A stretch of 64,000 nucleotides of DNA from an uncultured Bacteroidales bacterium (GTDB lineage: Bacteria > Bacteroidota > Bacteroidia > Bacteroidales > P3): the NCBI GenBank assembly GCA_900318835.1, contig ONLW01000009.1, forward strand, positions 1 through 64,000. The letters run 5' to 3'. A model generated the notes under the pieces. That model searched no databases and was not told the DNA's origin. It saw nothing but the letters and a program-made list of their open reading frames with translations. The position numbers and the translations under genes are program-made. Below are positions 17,956-27,562 of the stretch, one piece after another (positions within the stretch are counted from its first letter, which is position 1; the number at the start of each line of letters is the position of its first letter).

Positions 17956-18648
17956 ATGAACCGTACAAGCAAAATCATCGGCGGTATCGCCCTTTTGGCC
18001 TTCGGTATCGTGTGGGCCTTGGAAATCCTCAACCTAATCAGAATTAACCTCGAAGGCTGGTGGACTCTATTCATCATTGTGCCATGCTTCGTCAATATCT
18101 TCAACGACAAGCACAAAGTCGGCTCCATCATCGGCTTCGGTATCGGCATCCTGCTGCTTTTGGCGGCACGCAATGTCATCGACTGGGACGATATTTGGAA
18201 GTTCATGGTTTGCCTTGCGGCCGTGGTATGGGGCATCTCGCTACTGTTCTTCAACGAGAAAGGCAGTTGCTGCCATTGTCACCACACAGCCGACGATCCA
18301 AAGACCATCGTCATGGACGGCAGCAAGATGCACAAGATTGACGTGAGTTTCAGCAAGCAGGACTACAGCTACAGCGGCCAACGTTTCGAAGGCGCCGAGG
18401 TACATACCAGCTTTGGCTTCACCAGCCTCGACCTGCAGAATGCCGACATCATGGACGGCGCTGTCATCTCGCTCGACTGTAATTTCGGCGGCATCGAGAT
18501 CCGTGTCGACAGAAATGTCTGCATCAAGAACAACATCGACACCGCTTTCGCTGGCGTGGACTGCGACTGCAACACCCAGCAGTCTGACGGTCTCAAAACC
18601 CTCTATGTCAAAGGCCACTGCAACTTCGGTGGCATCGAGATAAAGTAA
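17956..18648 (+). CDS. LiaF-like membrane protein with C-terminal adhesin-like beta domain
   Basis: 230 residues from the ATG at 17956; an earlier in-frame start would lie inside the terminator hairpin. The first 105 residues form about four membrane helices of the LiaF/DUF5668 type (IGGIALLAFGIVWALEIL). A cytosolic Cys/His cluster CCHCHH follows at about residue 110. The C-terminal half repeats FGFTSLDLQNA and NFGGIEIRVDR, a beta-helix-like pattern common in LiaF C-terminal domains. In Firmicutes LiaF tunes a cell-envelope stress kinase. No kinase is adjacent here, so the role is unknown. Confidence 0.75.
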   Translation: MNRTSKIIGGIALLAFGIVWALEILNLIRINLEGWWTLFIIVPCFVNIFNDKHKVGSIIGFGIGILLLLAARNVIDWDDIWKFMVCLAAVVWGISLLFFNEKGSCCHCHHTADDPKTIVMDGSKMHKIDVSFSKQDYSYSGQRFEGAEVHTSFGFTSLDLQNADIMDGAVISLDCNFGGIEIRVDRNVCIKNNIDTAFAGVDCDCNTQQSDGLKTLYVKGHCNFGGIEIK

Positions 18649-18675
18649 CCACCATCTCGACAAACAATAAGACGC

Positions 18676-18712
18676 GGCCTGCAGCTTTCGCTGCAGGCCC
18701 CTTTGTTTTGTC
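18676..18712 (+). terminator. Rho-independent terminator
   Basis: A perfect 9-bp stem GGCCTGCAG / CTGCAGGCC with loop CTTTCG, followed by CCTTTGTTTTG. It terminates the LiaF-like gene 28 bases upstream. Confidence 0.85.
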
Positions 18713-18850
18713 ATTCCCCCTTCTTTATACCTCTGCGTATCTACACGCTCTCATATTCCCACATTAGCGCATTCATTCTCCATTTTATAGTAACATTACC
18801 ATTTTCTAACACCGCGAAAAAATATATTTTACCATTCCAGAAAAAAAGAG

Positions 18851-18858
18851 TATCTTTG
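18851..18858 (+). promoter_or_regulatory. -7 box for the AT-rich membrane protein gene
   Basis: TATCTTTG, 48 bases upstream of the ATG at 18907. Confidence 0.6.
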
Positions 18859-18906
18859 CAATTTAAAAAAAGACATACGTTGTATGAACATACAATTGAA
18901 TAATAT

Positions 18907-20424
18907 ATGTATTTGGGAAAAACTATAGTTGCTATAATTAAAACACTTGGTTTCTGGAGAAGAACCGGAGAGGATATTGATAAGAAAACAGAAAATGCCA
19001 CACTGACCAAAACAATAATCTTATTCATCCTTACTATTGCGGTGTCCTTTTTTTATTACAAAACGCATCAAGTCGTCACATTCGACAATGAAATTCAAGT
19101 GCATTCGGTCAAAGGTAATTATAATAATACGTATGAAGTATCAACAAAACAAGACTCAAACAATTGTTTAATTTCTAGGGATAAGATTTCTTCTTTTATT
19201 ATTTTCAATTGTTATACAAACAACGATTTCGTTTGGGGTGATCCGCAATATTCAGAATATGGCTTGGAGAAGAAGAGTGGAGTATATGTGTCCTTGGATC
19301 TGGATACAGGAGGGATGGCTCCCCGAGAGTATCGATATGGTTGGCGTGTGACACAAAAGCCTTTAGATTCTTTAGAATTCTGCTACGAGGTTTACTTTTG
19401 GAATAATACAATACCCTCATTATTTCCTATATCCGTATATGACGAATGGGACAAAAACGACGAAGGCTCCTTTATGGCCCAAAACTTTGATTATTTCGAC
19501 GAGTCAGAAGGCTGCTCCGGAAGACTACTTAAATCAAGTAGAAGAAAAGGTGTAGACAAAGGATTCTATACCGGTCTTGAATCGGGAAAGAGGTGTAAAA
19601 GATATTCCAAAAGCTTTGCCAGTAAACACATTAATCGATTGAATTTTTTTAGTGCTGCTGATTTATCACAGTGTCTATACATGTGTGAAATCACAACAGA
19701 TATACCAATAGATAACTTTAAAATATGTTTTGATATTCCTATAGAATTATCAAACCAAGCAATATCTCAAAACAGATTTGACTCCAGGGAATTCTCTATT
19801 GATATAGAGGAGGACAAATATGGATGGGCACATAAGGTTATCTATTATCATATCAAATTCCCAACACTGGCAAATTTACAACTGATACGCTCTCTAATTT
19901 TAACTACATTACTAACAGCCCTACTATCTGTTTTCTTTGCCAATCTATATTATTATTGTAGAAAACTATATAAAAAACACATTGCCAAACATCCTCTCAA
20001 TGATGCACAGAAAAGAAAAATTGAATCTGTTTGGATTCTGGTCGGCAAAATTATTATAAGATCAATAATAATACTATTTGCCTTGGCATTGTTTCTATCT
20101 ATTATTAATCATCCTGTCAAAATCAACATTGTTAATACCAAAACTATACCGCTATATTTTATAGCGGGGTTACTTATATACAGTGTCATTGTATATATTT
20201 TTGTAATCCTGTATCAAGCTAGAAAAAACATGTTATGTAAGCTGAATCAATTTTTCAAGCACCAGATAAAGAGGTTGACTATTCGTTTTATTAAGCAAAA
20301 AAAACAATGCGAACTTTTACCAGAAAAGGAAGAACAAGGTAAGTTTGAATGTAGTGAGAAGCAAAGCGAGAGAGAAAAAAAGAAACAAACGCAAGAAAAA
20401 CATAAAAAGAAAAGGGGAAGGTAG
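18907..20424 (+). CDS. AT-rich membrane protein of unknown function
   Basis: 505 residues. One membrane helix near residues 37-53 (IILFILTIAVSFFYY), a large extracytoplasmic region of about 270 residues with aromatic and Cys-containing stretches, then helices near 320-345, 377-400 and 415-440, and a highly charged C-terminal tail (EREKKKQTQEKHKKKRGR). The base composition is clearly more AT-rich than that of its neighbours and codons often end in A/T, which suggests acquisition from elsewhere. I recognise no family. It is preceded by its own promoter and is not obviously in an operon. Confidence 0.75.
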   Translation: MYLGKTIVAIIKTLGFWRRTGEDIDKKTENATLTKTIILFILTIAVSFFYYKTHQVVTFDNEIQVHSVKGNYNNTYEVSTKQDSNNCLISRDKISSFIIFNCYTNNDFVWGDPQYSEYGLEKKSGVYVSLDLDTGGMAPREYRYGWRVTQKPLDSLEFCYEVYFWNNTIPSLFPISVYDEWDKNDEGSFMAQNFDYFDESEGCSGRLLKSSRRKGVDKGFYTGLESGKRCKRYSKSFASKHINRLNFFSAADLSQCLYMCEITTDIPIDNFKICFDIPIELSNQAISQNRFDSREFSIDIEEDKYGWAHKVIYYHIKFPTLANLQLIRSLILTTLLTALLSVFFANLYYYCRKLYKKHIAKHPLNDAQKRKIESVWILVGKIIIRSIIILFALALFLSIINHPVKINIVNTKTIPLYFIAGLLIYSVIVYIFVILYQARKNMLCKLNQFFKHQIKRLTIRFIKQKKQCELLPEKEEQGKFECSEKQSEREKKKQTQEKHKKKRGR

Positions 20425-20557
20425 TAAATCGTAGCTACAGAGCATACTAAATACCATCGACGGACAAAACAGGAAGAAAGCACATACGCTTGTCGCGAGC
20501 AGTTTGCTTAACAAAAATCATCCGAGAAGATAATATCTACTATAAATTATAAACATC

Positions 20558-20986
20558 ATGAAAAGAACTAAACATTTGACAGGCATCTTGCTTATGGCAG
20601 TATCCATGTTGCTGGTATCGTGCGATATGGACGAGATTCTTCATGCCAACATGCTGGAGAAAACAAAATGGGAACATGTAGAAAGCGGCGACTTTCTGTG
20701 TAGCGACAGCAACACTTATGCAGGAGTAAAAACAATCATGTTCAACTTCAAGACAGCCACCAAAGGTGAACTGACCGCCACCATCGTGACATCAGCAGAA
20801 ACCGAAGAAGAGAGTGCCTCGTTTGAATACAAATTCATGGACAGCATGATTAGCGGCACTATCACCGTCAAAGAAGGAGAGTATTCGGGCGAATACAATG
20901 TAGCATACAGCCATTGCGACGAAACCCTGATACTGTATAACAACACATCGGGCGTTTCTATGGTGCTATACAAAGTGACCGATTAA
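20558..20986 (+). CDS. Small lipoprotein
   Basis: 142 residues with a lipobox (MLLVSCD, Cys about 22). The remainder is beta-rich, with alternating strands such as GELTATIVTSAE and SGTITVKEGEYSGEYNVAYS, compatible with a small beta-barrel or lipocalin-like fold in the periplasm. No family was recognised. It lies 8 bases upstream of a GNAT gene. Confidence 0.75.
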   Translation: MKRTKHLTGILLMAVSMLLVSCDMDEILHANMLEKTKWEHVESGDFLCSDSNTYAGVKTIMFNFKTATKGELTATIVTSAETEEESASFEYKFMDSMISGTITVKEGEYSGEYNVAYSHCDETLILYNNTSGVSMVLYKVTD

Positions 20987-20993
20987 TGGACAA

Positions 20994-21278
20994 ATGGAAT
21001 ACATTACCTACAAAAACCGTATAGCCGTCATTGACAACGGCGAGGAGATTGGGGAAGTGACGTTTCCCGAAAAGGATGGCACGTATGTCATCAACCACAC
21101 GTATGTGGACGACCGCTACCGGGGACAGGGCATCGCGGCAGAGCTGGTGCGGAAGGCGGTAGAAACCATAGAGCAGAGAGGCGGCAAGGTGGAGGCGACA
21201 TGCTCGTATGCCCTGCTGTGGCTGGCACGGAACAGGGGCTGCGAAATCACCAGTCCACTATGTTGCCCAATACAATAA
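20994..21278 (+). CDS. Small GNAT-family N-acetyltransferase (YidJ type)
   Basis: 94 residues, matching the short GNAT family (Acetyltransf_CG, Gtn10-like) found in many bacteria. The acetyl-CoA-binding motif RYRGQGIAAELV is intact, preceded by VINHTYVDD. Substrates of this family are mostly unknown. It is followed after 11 bases by the frameshifted TonB-C protein gene. Confidence 0.88.
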   Translation: MEYITYKNRIAVIDNGEEIGEVTFPEKDGTYVINHTYVDDRYRGQGIAAELVRKAVETIEQRGGKVEATCSYALLWLARNRGCEITSPLCCPIQ

Positions 21279-21289
21279 CATCTAACATC

Positions 21290-22455
21290 ATGAGACACAA
21301 ACTATTCCTCCTCACAGCACTGATTGCGACAACGGGCAATCTTTATGCCCAAGACATCGAGCCGGAGTTCCCTGGCGGAATAATGGCCCTGTACAACTTC
21401 ATCGACAGCAACTTGCGCTATCCTACAGAGGCTCTGGACTACCACATCGAGGGCAAGATATACATCACGTTCACCATCGAGAAGAACGGCTACGCTCACG
21501 ATGCCAAGATTCTGAGAGGACTCCCCGGCGGATGCGGACAAGCTGCACTGGACCTGGTGAAGCGGATGCCCCTTTGGAGTCCGGGACGAGTACACTACAA
21601 CGACGGACGGACCGATACCGTGCGTGTACAATTTAACCTACCCGTTAAATTCACCCTCGACCCGCAGTCGCCACGCCGTTCCTGGGACCTTTCCTGCGAC
21701 ACCGCCGACATCCATTTCCCCGGCGGCACCGATGCCCTCTACCGATACCTGTCCAACCATATCAACTATCCACGAAAATACTGGAAATCAAATGTAAGCA
21801 CCTCAGTAATTTTCGATTCCACAGGCAATATCACCGAGGTCTTCATCCACACACACCTGCCCGAAGAGCACCAAGGCCTTGCCGATGCCATCCGGACCGC
21901 CCTCATGTCCATGCCCCATTGGATTCCTGGGAAACTGAGCCGAAACCATGCCAGCAGCGTTCCCATCGACCTGCCGCTCCTCGCCAGCATGCACGACACC
22001 CTGCTGCGCCCATCCTTTTTCAGTTCCACCGATTACGAGTGGAAATACATCATCGCCAACGAGGACTATTTCCGCCAAGTGCTGGCCTTGAACGACAGTC
22101 TCTGTGCCGGCTACACTGTCCCCGACGAACGGCTCCTAGCCCTCGCGACGAAAGCCATTTCCATACACTCTGCCATCTTGATTACTACGTCCGTTCGGGC
22201 GATGGAATGGCCATACTGAATGCGATGGCAGACTGTGCCGTCAACGACCGTCTCGACATGATGGAACATTTCATTCACTGGCTCAACTGGTGCGATGGTT
22301 ATGTCTCCGAGCTCCTCTACGACTACGCTATCGACATCGAGCGACGACATCCCGATAAGTTCCGGCGGCTAATGATGCAAATTTGTCCCGACCACTGGGA
22401 GGATTTTGTGGAATGGCGAAACGCATACCTCGAATGGGAAAAAGAAAACAAATAA
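21290..22455 (+). pseudogene. TonB-C repeat protein, frameshifted paralogue of 23624-24853
   Basis: From ATG 21290 (signal peptide MRHKLFLLTALIATTGNLYA) the frame encodes two TonB C-terminal-like modules (EFPGGIMALYNFIDSNLRYP and HFPGGTDALYRYLSNHINYP) and then ends early at 22219. The next frame continues homology to the paralogue downstream: RDESHFHTLCHLDYYVRSGD and so on to WRNAYLEW, ending at 22455. Comparison with the paralogue shows 7 bases missing after GCCCTC at 22144 (the paralogue has ATGCCGC there, 24551-24557). This is either a true frameshift or a sequencing/assembly error. The final coding part reads well, so loss would be recent. Confidence 0.85.
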
Positions 22456-22460
22456 ACAAC

Positions 22461-23627
22461 ATGAAACAATACAACTTTGACGAAACAATCGAGCGGCGGG
22501 GTACGGACTGCTTCAAGTGGGACGCACTACAGGCGATGTACGGGCGCGGGGATGTGACGCCCATGTGGGTGGCGGACATGGACTTCCGCTCGCCGGACTT
22601 CGTGATGGAAGCCATCCGTAAGCGCTGCAAGCACGAGGTATTGGGGTATACTATGCCCTCCAAGGGCTACTGGCAAGCCGTCACAGCATGGCTGCAGAAG
22701 CACTACAACATACAGACCTCAAAAGAGAGCCTGCACTTTATCCCCGGCATCGTGGCGGGCATCTCGTATGCGTTGCTGTGTTTGACACAGCCAGGCGACC
22801 GTGTGCTGGTGACTACGCCCGTCTATCCGCCATTCCTCAACCTGCCGAAGGATAGTGGCCGTACTCTGATAGGCAGTCCTCTAAAAATAATCAATAGCCG
22901 TTTCGAGATAGATTTTGAGGACTTCGAGCGCAAGGCAGAGGGGTGCAAGCTCTTCATCATGAGCAACCCGCACAACCCAGCCGGGACGGTATGGGACACG
23001 GAGGTGTTGCGGCGTGTGGCTGAGATTTGTGAGCGGCACAAAGTTATTGTCATCAGCGACGAGATTCACGCTGACCTCACTCTCCCTGGCCACCACCACG
23101 TAAGCTATAGCACCGTGAGTGACAAGGGAATCACCTTCATGGCTCCCAGCAAGACCTTCAATATCGCCGGTCTAGGCAGTTCCATTTGTTATATAGCCAA
23201 TCCCGAACTCCGGAAGCGTTTCTTCAGCTGGCTCGACGCCCTGGGCGTGGCAGGCGGCAACATCTTCGCCTTCACCGCCGCAGAGGCCGCCTTCGCCCAC
23301 GGCGAAGAGTGGCTGCAGCAGATGCTGGAATACCTGAACGCCAACGTTCAATCACTGGACAATCACCTGAAGACCCGAATGCCCAAGGTAAAAGCCGTCC
23401 TCCCCGAAGCCTCCTACCTTGCCTGGCTCAACTTCAGCAACTACGGCCTCTCGCACGAGCAACTGAAAGACCTCCTCCTCAACGAGGCCAAGGTAGCCCT
23501 CAACGACGGCACCACCTTTGGCGGGAAAGACTATGAATGCTGCTTCCGCCTCAATCTCGGCTGCCCTCGCGCCATGCTTCTCAACGCCCTCAACCACATC
23601 GCAACAGCCCTAAACACAGCATCATGA
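22461..23627 (+). CDS. patB: MalY/PatB-family PLP aminotransferase / C-S lyase
   Basis: 388 residues from ATG 22461. The opening FDETIERRGTDCFKWD and MWVADMDFRSP are typical of PatB/MalY cystathionine beta-lyases. The PLP fold-type-I motifs are visible: SNPHNPAGTVW, SDEIHADL and the Schiff-base lysine in APSKTFNIAGLG. These enzymes split cystathionine or cysteine conjugates to pyruvate, ammonia and a thiol. It is inserted between the two TonB-C paralogues and overlaps the next one by 4 bases (ATGA), so it is co-translated with it. Confidence 0.9.
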   Translation: MKQYNFDETIERRGTDCFKWDALQAMYGRGDVTPMWVADMDFRSPDFVMEAIRKRCKHEVLGYTMPSKGYWQAVTAWLQKHYNIQTSKESLHFIPGIVAGISYALLCLTQPGDRVLVTTPVYPPFLNLPKDSGRTLIGSPLKIINSRFEIDFEDFERKAEGCKLFIMSNPHNPAGTVWDTEVLRRVAEICERHKVIVISDEIHADLTLPGHHHVSYSTVSDKGITFMAPSKTFNIAGLGSSICYIANPELRKRFFSWLDALGVAGGNIFAFTAAEAAFAHGEEWLQQMLEYLNANVQSLDNHLKTRMPKVKAVLPEASYLAWLNFSNYGLSHEQLKDLLLNEAKVALNDGTTFGGKDYECCFRLNLGCPRAMLLNALNHIATALNTAS

Positions 23628-24853
23628 AACAGACACTTTTCCTCTTTGCCGCATTGCTGATGACAGCCTGCGGTGCCAACAGTCAGACCAAAAATGATAT
23701 CGATGATGATTTCCGCGTGCAGACCGAAGACGACTGCTCCGAATTGAACTGCTGTCACATCTGTGGGCCCGGTCCTGAATTTCCCGGCGGCGAGGATGCC
23801 CTCTATGCGTTCATCGACAGCATCATACGCTACCCCGAAGAGGCTCTGGACTACCACATCGAAGGCCGGATATATCTCACCTTCGTTATCGAAAAGAACG
23901 GCTACGCCCACGATGCCAAGGTCCTGCTCGGCCTCCCCGGCGGCTGCAACGAAGCGGCAATAGAACTCGTGAGACACATGCCCCGCTGGACTCCCGAAAA
24001 GCAACGCGACACCAACGGCGAGTACCATCCCATCCGGACTCAATTTAACCTGCCCATTAACTTCAAACTCGACCCGCAGTCGCCACGTCGCACCTGGAGT
24101 TATCAGGACACCAGCTACATACACTACCCCGGCGGTACCGACGCCCTCTACCGCTACCTGGCCGCCAACATCGACTATCCACGCAAGTATTGGACCTCGA
24201 AAGTGGATGTCGAAGTAACCTTCGATGGCAATGGCAATGTGGAGCATGTCCGCATCGCGACCCAACTGCCCGAAGAGCACCAAAGGCTGGCCGAGGCCAT
24301 CCGCAAAGCCCTCCTGTCCACGCCCCGCTGGGTGGGCAAGCAGAACATGATGTACCACCTCCGCATTCCCATCGACCTGCCGCTGCTGGCCTCCATGCAC
24401 GACACCCTCCTGCGCCCCTCCTATATCGAACCCACCAGTCTAACCTGGAAGATGATTGTCGCCAACGAAGCCTATTTCCGTCAGCTACTAGCGGTAAACG
24501 ACAGCCTTGTGGCGGGCTACACCGTCCCGGCCAAGCGGCTGCGAGCCCTCATGCCGCGCGACGAGAGCCACTACCACACCCTCTGCGGTCTCGACTACTA
24601 CATGCGCAACGGATGCGGATTCGCGACCTTGACGACCATGGCAGAATATGCCGTCCGCGACAGCCTCGACATGATGGAACGCTTCGTGCACTGGTTCAAC
24701 TGGACCGACGGCTATGTCGCCGAGACAGTCTTTGACTACGGCATCCGTGCCGAACAACGCCACCCCAAGAAGTTCCGCCGCCTGATGCACAAGATCAGCC
24801 CCGACCAGTGGGAGGGCTTCGTGGAATGGCGCAACATGGTCCTCGAACACTAG
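23624..24853 (+). CDS. Lipoprotein with two TonB C-terminal-like domains
   Basis: 409 residues from ATG 23624, with a lipobox (LLMTACG). Two modules of TonB-C type (EFPGGEDALYAFIDSIIRYP at about 50 and HYPGGTDALYRYLAANIDYP at about 170) each have the FPGG...YP and GRIYLTFVIEKNGYAHDAKV pattern. The C-terminal 150 residues, ending GFVEWRNMVLEH, are helical and not recognised. It has no membrane anchor linked to ExbBD, so it is probably a periplasmic TonB-C protein and not an energy transducer. It is the intact paralogue of the gene at 21290. Confidence 0.85.
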   Translation: MKQTLFLFAALLMTACGANSQTKNDIDDDFRVQTEDDCSELNCCHICGPGPEFPGGEDALYAFIDSIIRYPEEALDYHIEGRIYLTFVIEKNGYAHDAKVLLGLPGGCNEAAIELVRHMPRWTPEKQRDTNGEYHPIRTQFNLPINFKLDPQSPRRTWSYQDTSYIHYPGGTDALYRYLAANIDYPRKYWTSKVDVEVTFDGNGNVEHVRIATQLPEEHQRLAEAIRKALLSTPRWVGKQNMMYHLRIPIDLPLLASMHDTLLRPSYIEPTSLTWKMIVANEAYFRQLLAVNDSLVAGYTVPAKRLRALMPRDESHYHTLCGLDYYMRNGCGFATLTTMAEYAVRDSLDMMERFVHWFNWTDGYVAETVFDYGIRAEQRHPKKFRRLMHKISPDQWEGFVEWRNMVLEH

Positions 24854-24935
24854 AAAAAGAACCAGAAATCAACCACTTATACAACACGCAAAAAAAATTA
24901 AAAAAAATTGGAAAAAGGGCTGAAAAAGACCCTTT

Positions 24936-25032
24936 CCAACTGTCTGATTCTTAACACCATCTCCCTACCAACTCCCACCCAAATCCCAGTCATCTCCCAC
25001 CCATGTCCGACCATGGTAGGAGATGATAGGGT
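24936..25032 (+). repeat. 11-bp ladder element, copy C
   Basis: Between a TonB-C gene and the DUF5686-like gene downstream. The box CTGATTCTTAACAC is followed by five 11-bp units and ACCATGGTAGGAG. The palindromic end faces the downstream gene, whose -7 box is 30 bases further on. Confidence 0.87.
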
Positions 25033-25062
25033 GTTTTTAGGATGATTAATCGGAAAAAAATG

Positions 25063-25070
25063 TATCTTTG
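25063..25070 (+). promoter_or_regulatory. -7 box upstream of the gene at 25095
   Basis: TATCTTTG, 24 bases upstream of the ATG; matches TAnnTTTG. Confidence 0.6.
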
Positions 25071-25094
25071 CACTCGCAAACACTTATTACAAAC

Positions 25095-27047
25095 ATGAAG
25101 AAACTACTTGCTATTGTAACACTTATGCTCATCTGCGCGGGGCTCGGCGCGCAAAATTACATCACGCTGAAGGGACGCATTACCGACAGTCAAACCAAAA
25201 AAGGCGTGCCATATACCGCAGTGGCGGTGCAGGGCACCTGCGTAGGCACCCAAAGCAACAATCAGGGAGAATACAAGCTGAAGATAGACGGGGCAGAAAA
25301 CGCAGTCGTTTTCTCCGCTATAGGCTACAAGAAGCTGAGCGTCAGCGTAGAGCAATTGCAAAAGAACGGCAATGTGCGCCTTGTGCCACACGCGCTGGAG
25401 TTGCGCGAGGTGCAGGTGACCGGCTATGTCACCCCGCAAGAGATTATCGCCGAGGCCGTGCGTCGCATCCCGGAGAACTATCACATTGACACCACGGTAG
25501 GCACCTGGTTCCAACGCGACTACCGTATGCTCAACGGCGAGCTGTACATCTTCGACGAAAGCGTCATCGACATGCTGCGCTACGGCTATGTCCACGACAC
25601 CACCAAGCGCTACTACCATTTCACCGACAACCGACGCGAGGTGGACGACAACTACAAGGTTGTGCGCAAACATCGTCTGCTGGTCTACGACAGCCTGACC
25701 GTGCGCCTTGCCGCCGGCGACATGGAAAAGGCCATGGCACCCTTGGACTATAGCGACAACCTCGCCATCAGCGATTTTGTGTCCACGCCGCATGCCAACT
25801 GGCTCACCGCAGCCAGCAATATCAAGAAACACAAGTACGACCCCATCAAGGAGTATACCGATGACGACGATGTGGAATACTGGCTGCTGCGTGCCTACGG
25901 ACGCTCCAACTGGAAGAAAATAATGGTCTGGTACACCCTGCGCATCCGCAAGGACAATTTCGCCATTATCGATGCAACCTGCGAAGTCGACACCACCACA
26001 ACATCCATCGACTATCCCCACGCGTTTCAAACCAGATTACCTTGGAACAAAAGTGTCATCCACCGCAGCTTCACCAACGCTCACTACGAGTTGCGCAACG
26101 GACGCTACACCCTCACCCGCTACTCCAACATTTTCGACGCCACCTACTATTGCCATCAGCACTACGGCTATGAGCTGGCCGACCCCGAACAACATCGCAT
26201 GGAGAGCCACGAATGGATATTGACCGACTTGCAGCCGGGCGACACATCGTTCCTAAGACTCAACCCTGTGCAGGGACACAAGAAGAAGAATCTCATCGAC
26301 GCCTTCGGCGCCAGCAACTACAACGAAGACTTCTGGGAACGCTACAACACTCTGCCTCTCGACGGCGAGGTACAGGAGGCCCTCAACCGCTTTTTTTCTA
26401 GTAGTTCTAGAGATTCTAGTGATACTGGAGATACAAGCAAAACGCTCATCGCCAATGCCGAAACAAAGCGTGGCGACCTAGGTGCCATGCGTGTCATCAA
26501 GGACACCCTCACCCCCACCCTGCCGCCTCTGCCGCGCTGGCAGTTCTATCGCTACGGCGGTGTGGGTGGCAACCGCTTGGTTGGCGACGACAGCGCCACC
26601 CACCGCTGCTTCAGCCAACAGCTGGGCCTCGGCGCACGCCTCAACCTCGGCGGACGCTTCAGCCTCGCCGCCGACCTGCAATACGCCTGGATGACCTCGC
26701 CCACCGACAACGACGGCCGCGTCTCCACCCACAACCTCACCGTCCCTCTGCGTCTCAACTTCGACCTTATCAAACCCAAGCCCAGAGCCGACATGCACCT
26801 CTACCTCACCGTCGGCGGCTGGGGCCGCTTTGCCTTCCTAGGCCGCTTGGGCAACGACTGGAACGTGTTGGGAAACAGCATCGACCGCTGGGACTACGGC
26901 TTCAGCGTAGGCATCGGCCTTGAGTTCAAGCGCACCTGCTTCATCGAGTGGAACTCCTACCGCAGCCTGCACAACAGCATCCTCCCTCCGGGCGCATCCG
27001 GGATGTTCCGCCACAACGGTGCCTTCACGCTAGGTATATTATTCTAG
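25095..27047 (+). CDS. Outer membrane protein with N-terminal carboxypeptidase-regulatory-like domain
   Basis: 650 residues from ATG 25095, with signal peptide MKKLLAIVTLMLICAGLGA. Residues 20-105 form a CarboxypepD_reg-like beta sandwich (GRITDSQTKKGVPYTAVAV, SNNQGEYKLKI). The middle resembles DUF5686-type proteins (EIIAEAVRRIPENY, FDESVIDMLRYG). The C-terminal 150 residues look like a short beta-barrel (GARLNLGGRFSLAADLQYAW) ending FTLGILF. A Ser/Asp linker at residues 434-448 (SSSSRDSSDTGD) is encoded by a 9-bp tandem array. Probably outer membrane; function unknown. Confidence 0.8.
   Translation: MKKLLAIVTLMLICAGLGAQNYITLKGRITDSQTKKGVPYTAVAVQGTCVGTQSNNQGEYKLKIDGAENAVVFSAIGYKKLSVSVEQLQKNGNVRLVPHALELREVQVTGYVTPQEIIAEAVRRIPENYHIDTTVGTWFQRDYRMLNGELYIFDESVIDMLRYGYVHDTTKRYYHFTDNRREVDDNYKVVRKHRLLVYDSLTVRLAAGDMEKAMAPLDYSDNLAISDFVSTPHANWLTAASNIKKHKYDPIKEYTDDDDVEYWLLRAYGRSNWKKIMVWYTLRIRKDNFAIIDATCEVDTTTTSIDYPHAFQTRLPWNKSVIHRSFTNAHYELRNGRYTLTRYSNIFDATYYCHQHYGYELADPEQHRMESHEWILTDLQPGDTSFLRLNPVQGHKKKNLIDAFGASNYNEDFWERYNTLPLDGEVQEALNRFFSSSSRDSSDTGDTSKTLIANAETKRGDLGAMRVIKDTLTPTLPPLPRWQFYRYGGVGGNRLVGDDSATHRCFSQQLGLGARLNLGGRFSLAADLQYAWMTSPTDNDGRVSTHNLTVPLRLNFDLIKPKPRADMHLYLTVGGWGRFAFLGRLGNDWNVLGNSIDRWDYGFSVGIGLEFKRTCFIEWNSYRSLHNSILPPGASGMFRHNGAFTLGILF
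26397..26438. repeat. TCTAGT-type 9-bp array in an outer membrane protein gene
   Basis: Plus-strand units TCTAGTAGT, TCTAGAGAT, TCTAGTGAT, ACTGGAGAT are in frame and encode a Ser/Asp linker. Same unit family as 9552-9590 and 37968-38013. Confidence 0.8.
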
Positions 27048-27511
27048 AACCAGCCTGTCAACTCCAGCAGGCCAGAGGTAGCAATGTAACGCAACGCCTT
27101 GCCTACAAACATGATAAGCATTGTCCACCAGGGATTCAACCGCATGAACCCCATGGCAATGGCCAGCGGGTCGCCCACAATAGGCAACCATGTGAGCAGT
27201 GCCGCCCAGACCCCGTATTTCTCGATATGACTTCGGAAACGCTCAAGTTTCTCTCGCTTGATTTTGAAGTACTTCTCCAGCCACTCCCACTTGCAAAGCC
27301 ATCCCATCCAGAAGCTGATCATGCCGCCCGCGGTGTTGCCCAATGTGGCCACGAGAACAATTATCCATCGTTCGTAGCCCAAGGCCATGGCGCCCGCTAC
27401 AATGGCTTCCGACGAGAAGGGAAGGATGGTGGCCGACAGCAGGCAGGTCAGGAAAAGTCCGAAAAGACCTAAGTTCTCCAACATAACAGCATACATAACG
27501 CAGGACAGCAT
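27044..27511 (-). CDS. DedA/YqaA-family membrane protein
   Basis: 155 residues of the SNARE-associated/VTT (DedA) fold, YqaA subgroup. Motifs include FSSEAIVAGAMALG near the N-terminus, GNTAGGMISFWMGW, and LLTWLPIVGDPLAIAMGFMR with the re-entrant loop. About four membrane helices. DedA relatives move phospholipids or support membrane homeostasis. Several Met codons (27511, 27496, 27484) could be the start. Its 3' end overlaps the convergent upstream gene by 4 bases. Confidence 0.88.
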   Translation of the reverse strand: MLSCVMYAVMLENLGLFGLFLTCLLSATILPFSSEAIVAGAMALGYERWIIVLVATLGNTAGGMISFWMGWLCKWEWLEKYFKIKREKLERFRSHIEKYGVWAALLTWLPIVGDPLAIAMGFMRLNPWWTMLIMFVGKALRYIATSGLLELTGWF

Positions 27512-27562
27512 AAATTATTGTGTTACACAATAAAACTGACGCATGCACGTTATTTTTCTTAT

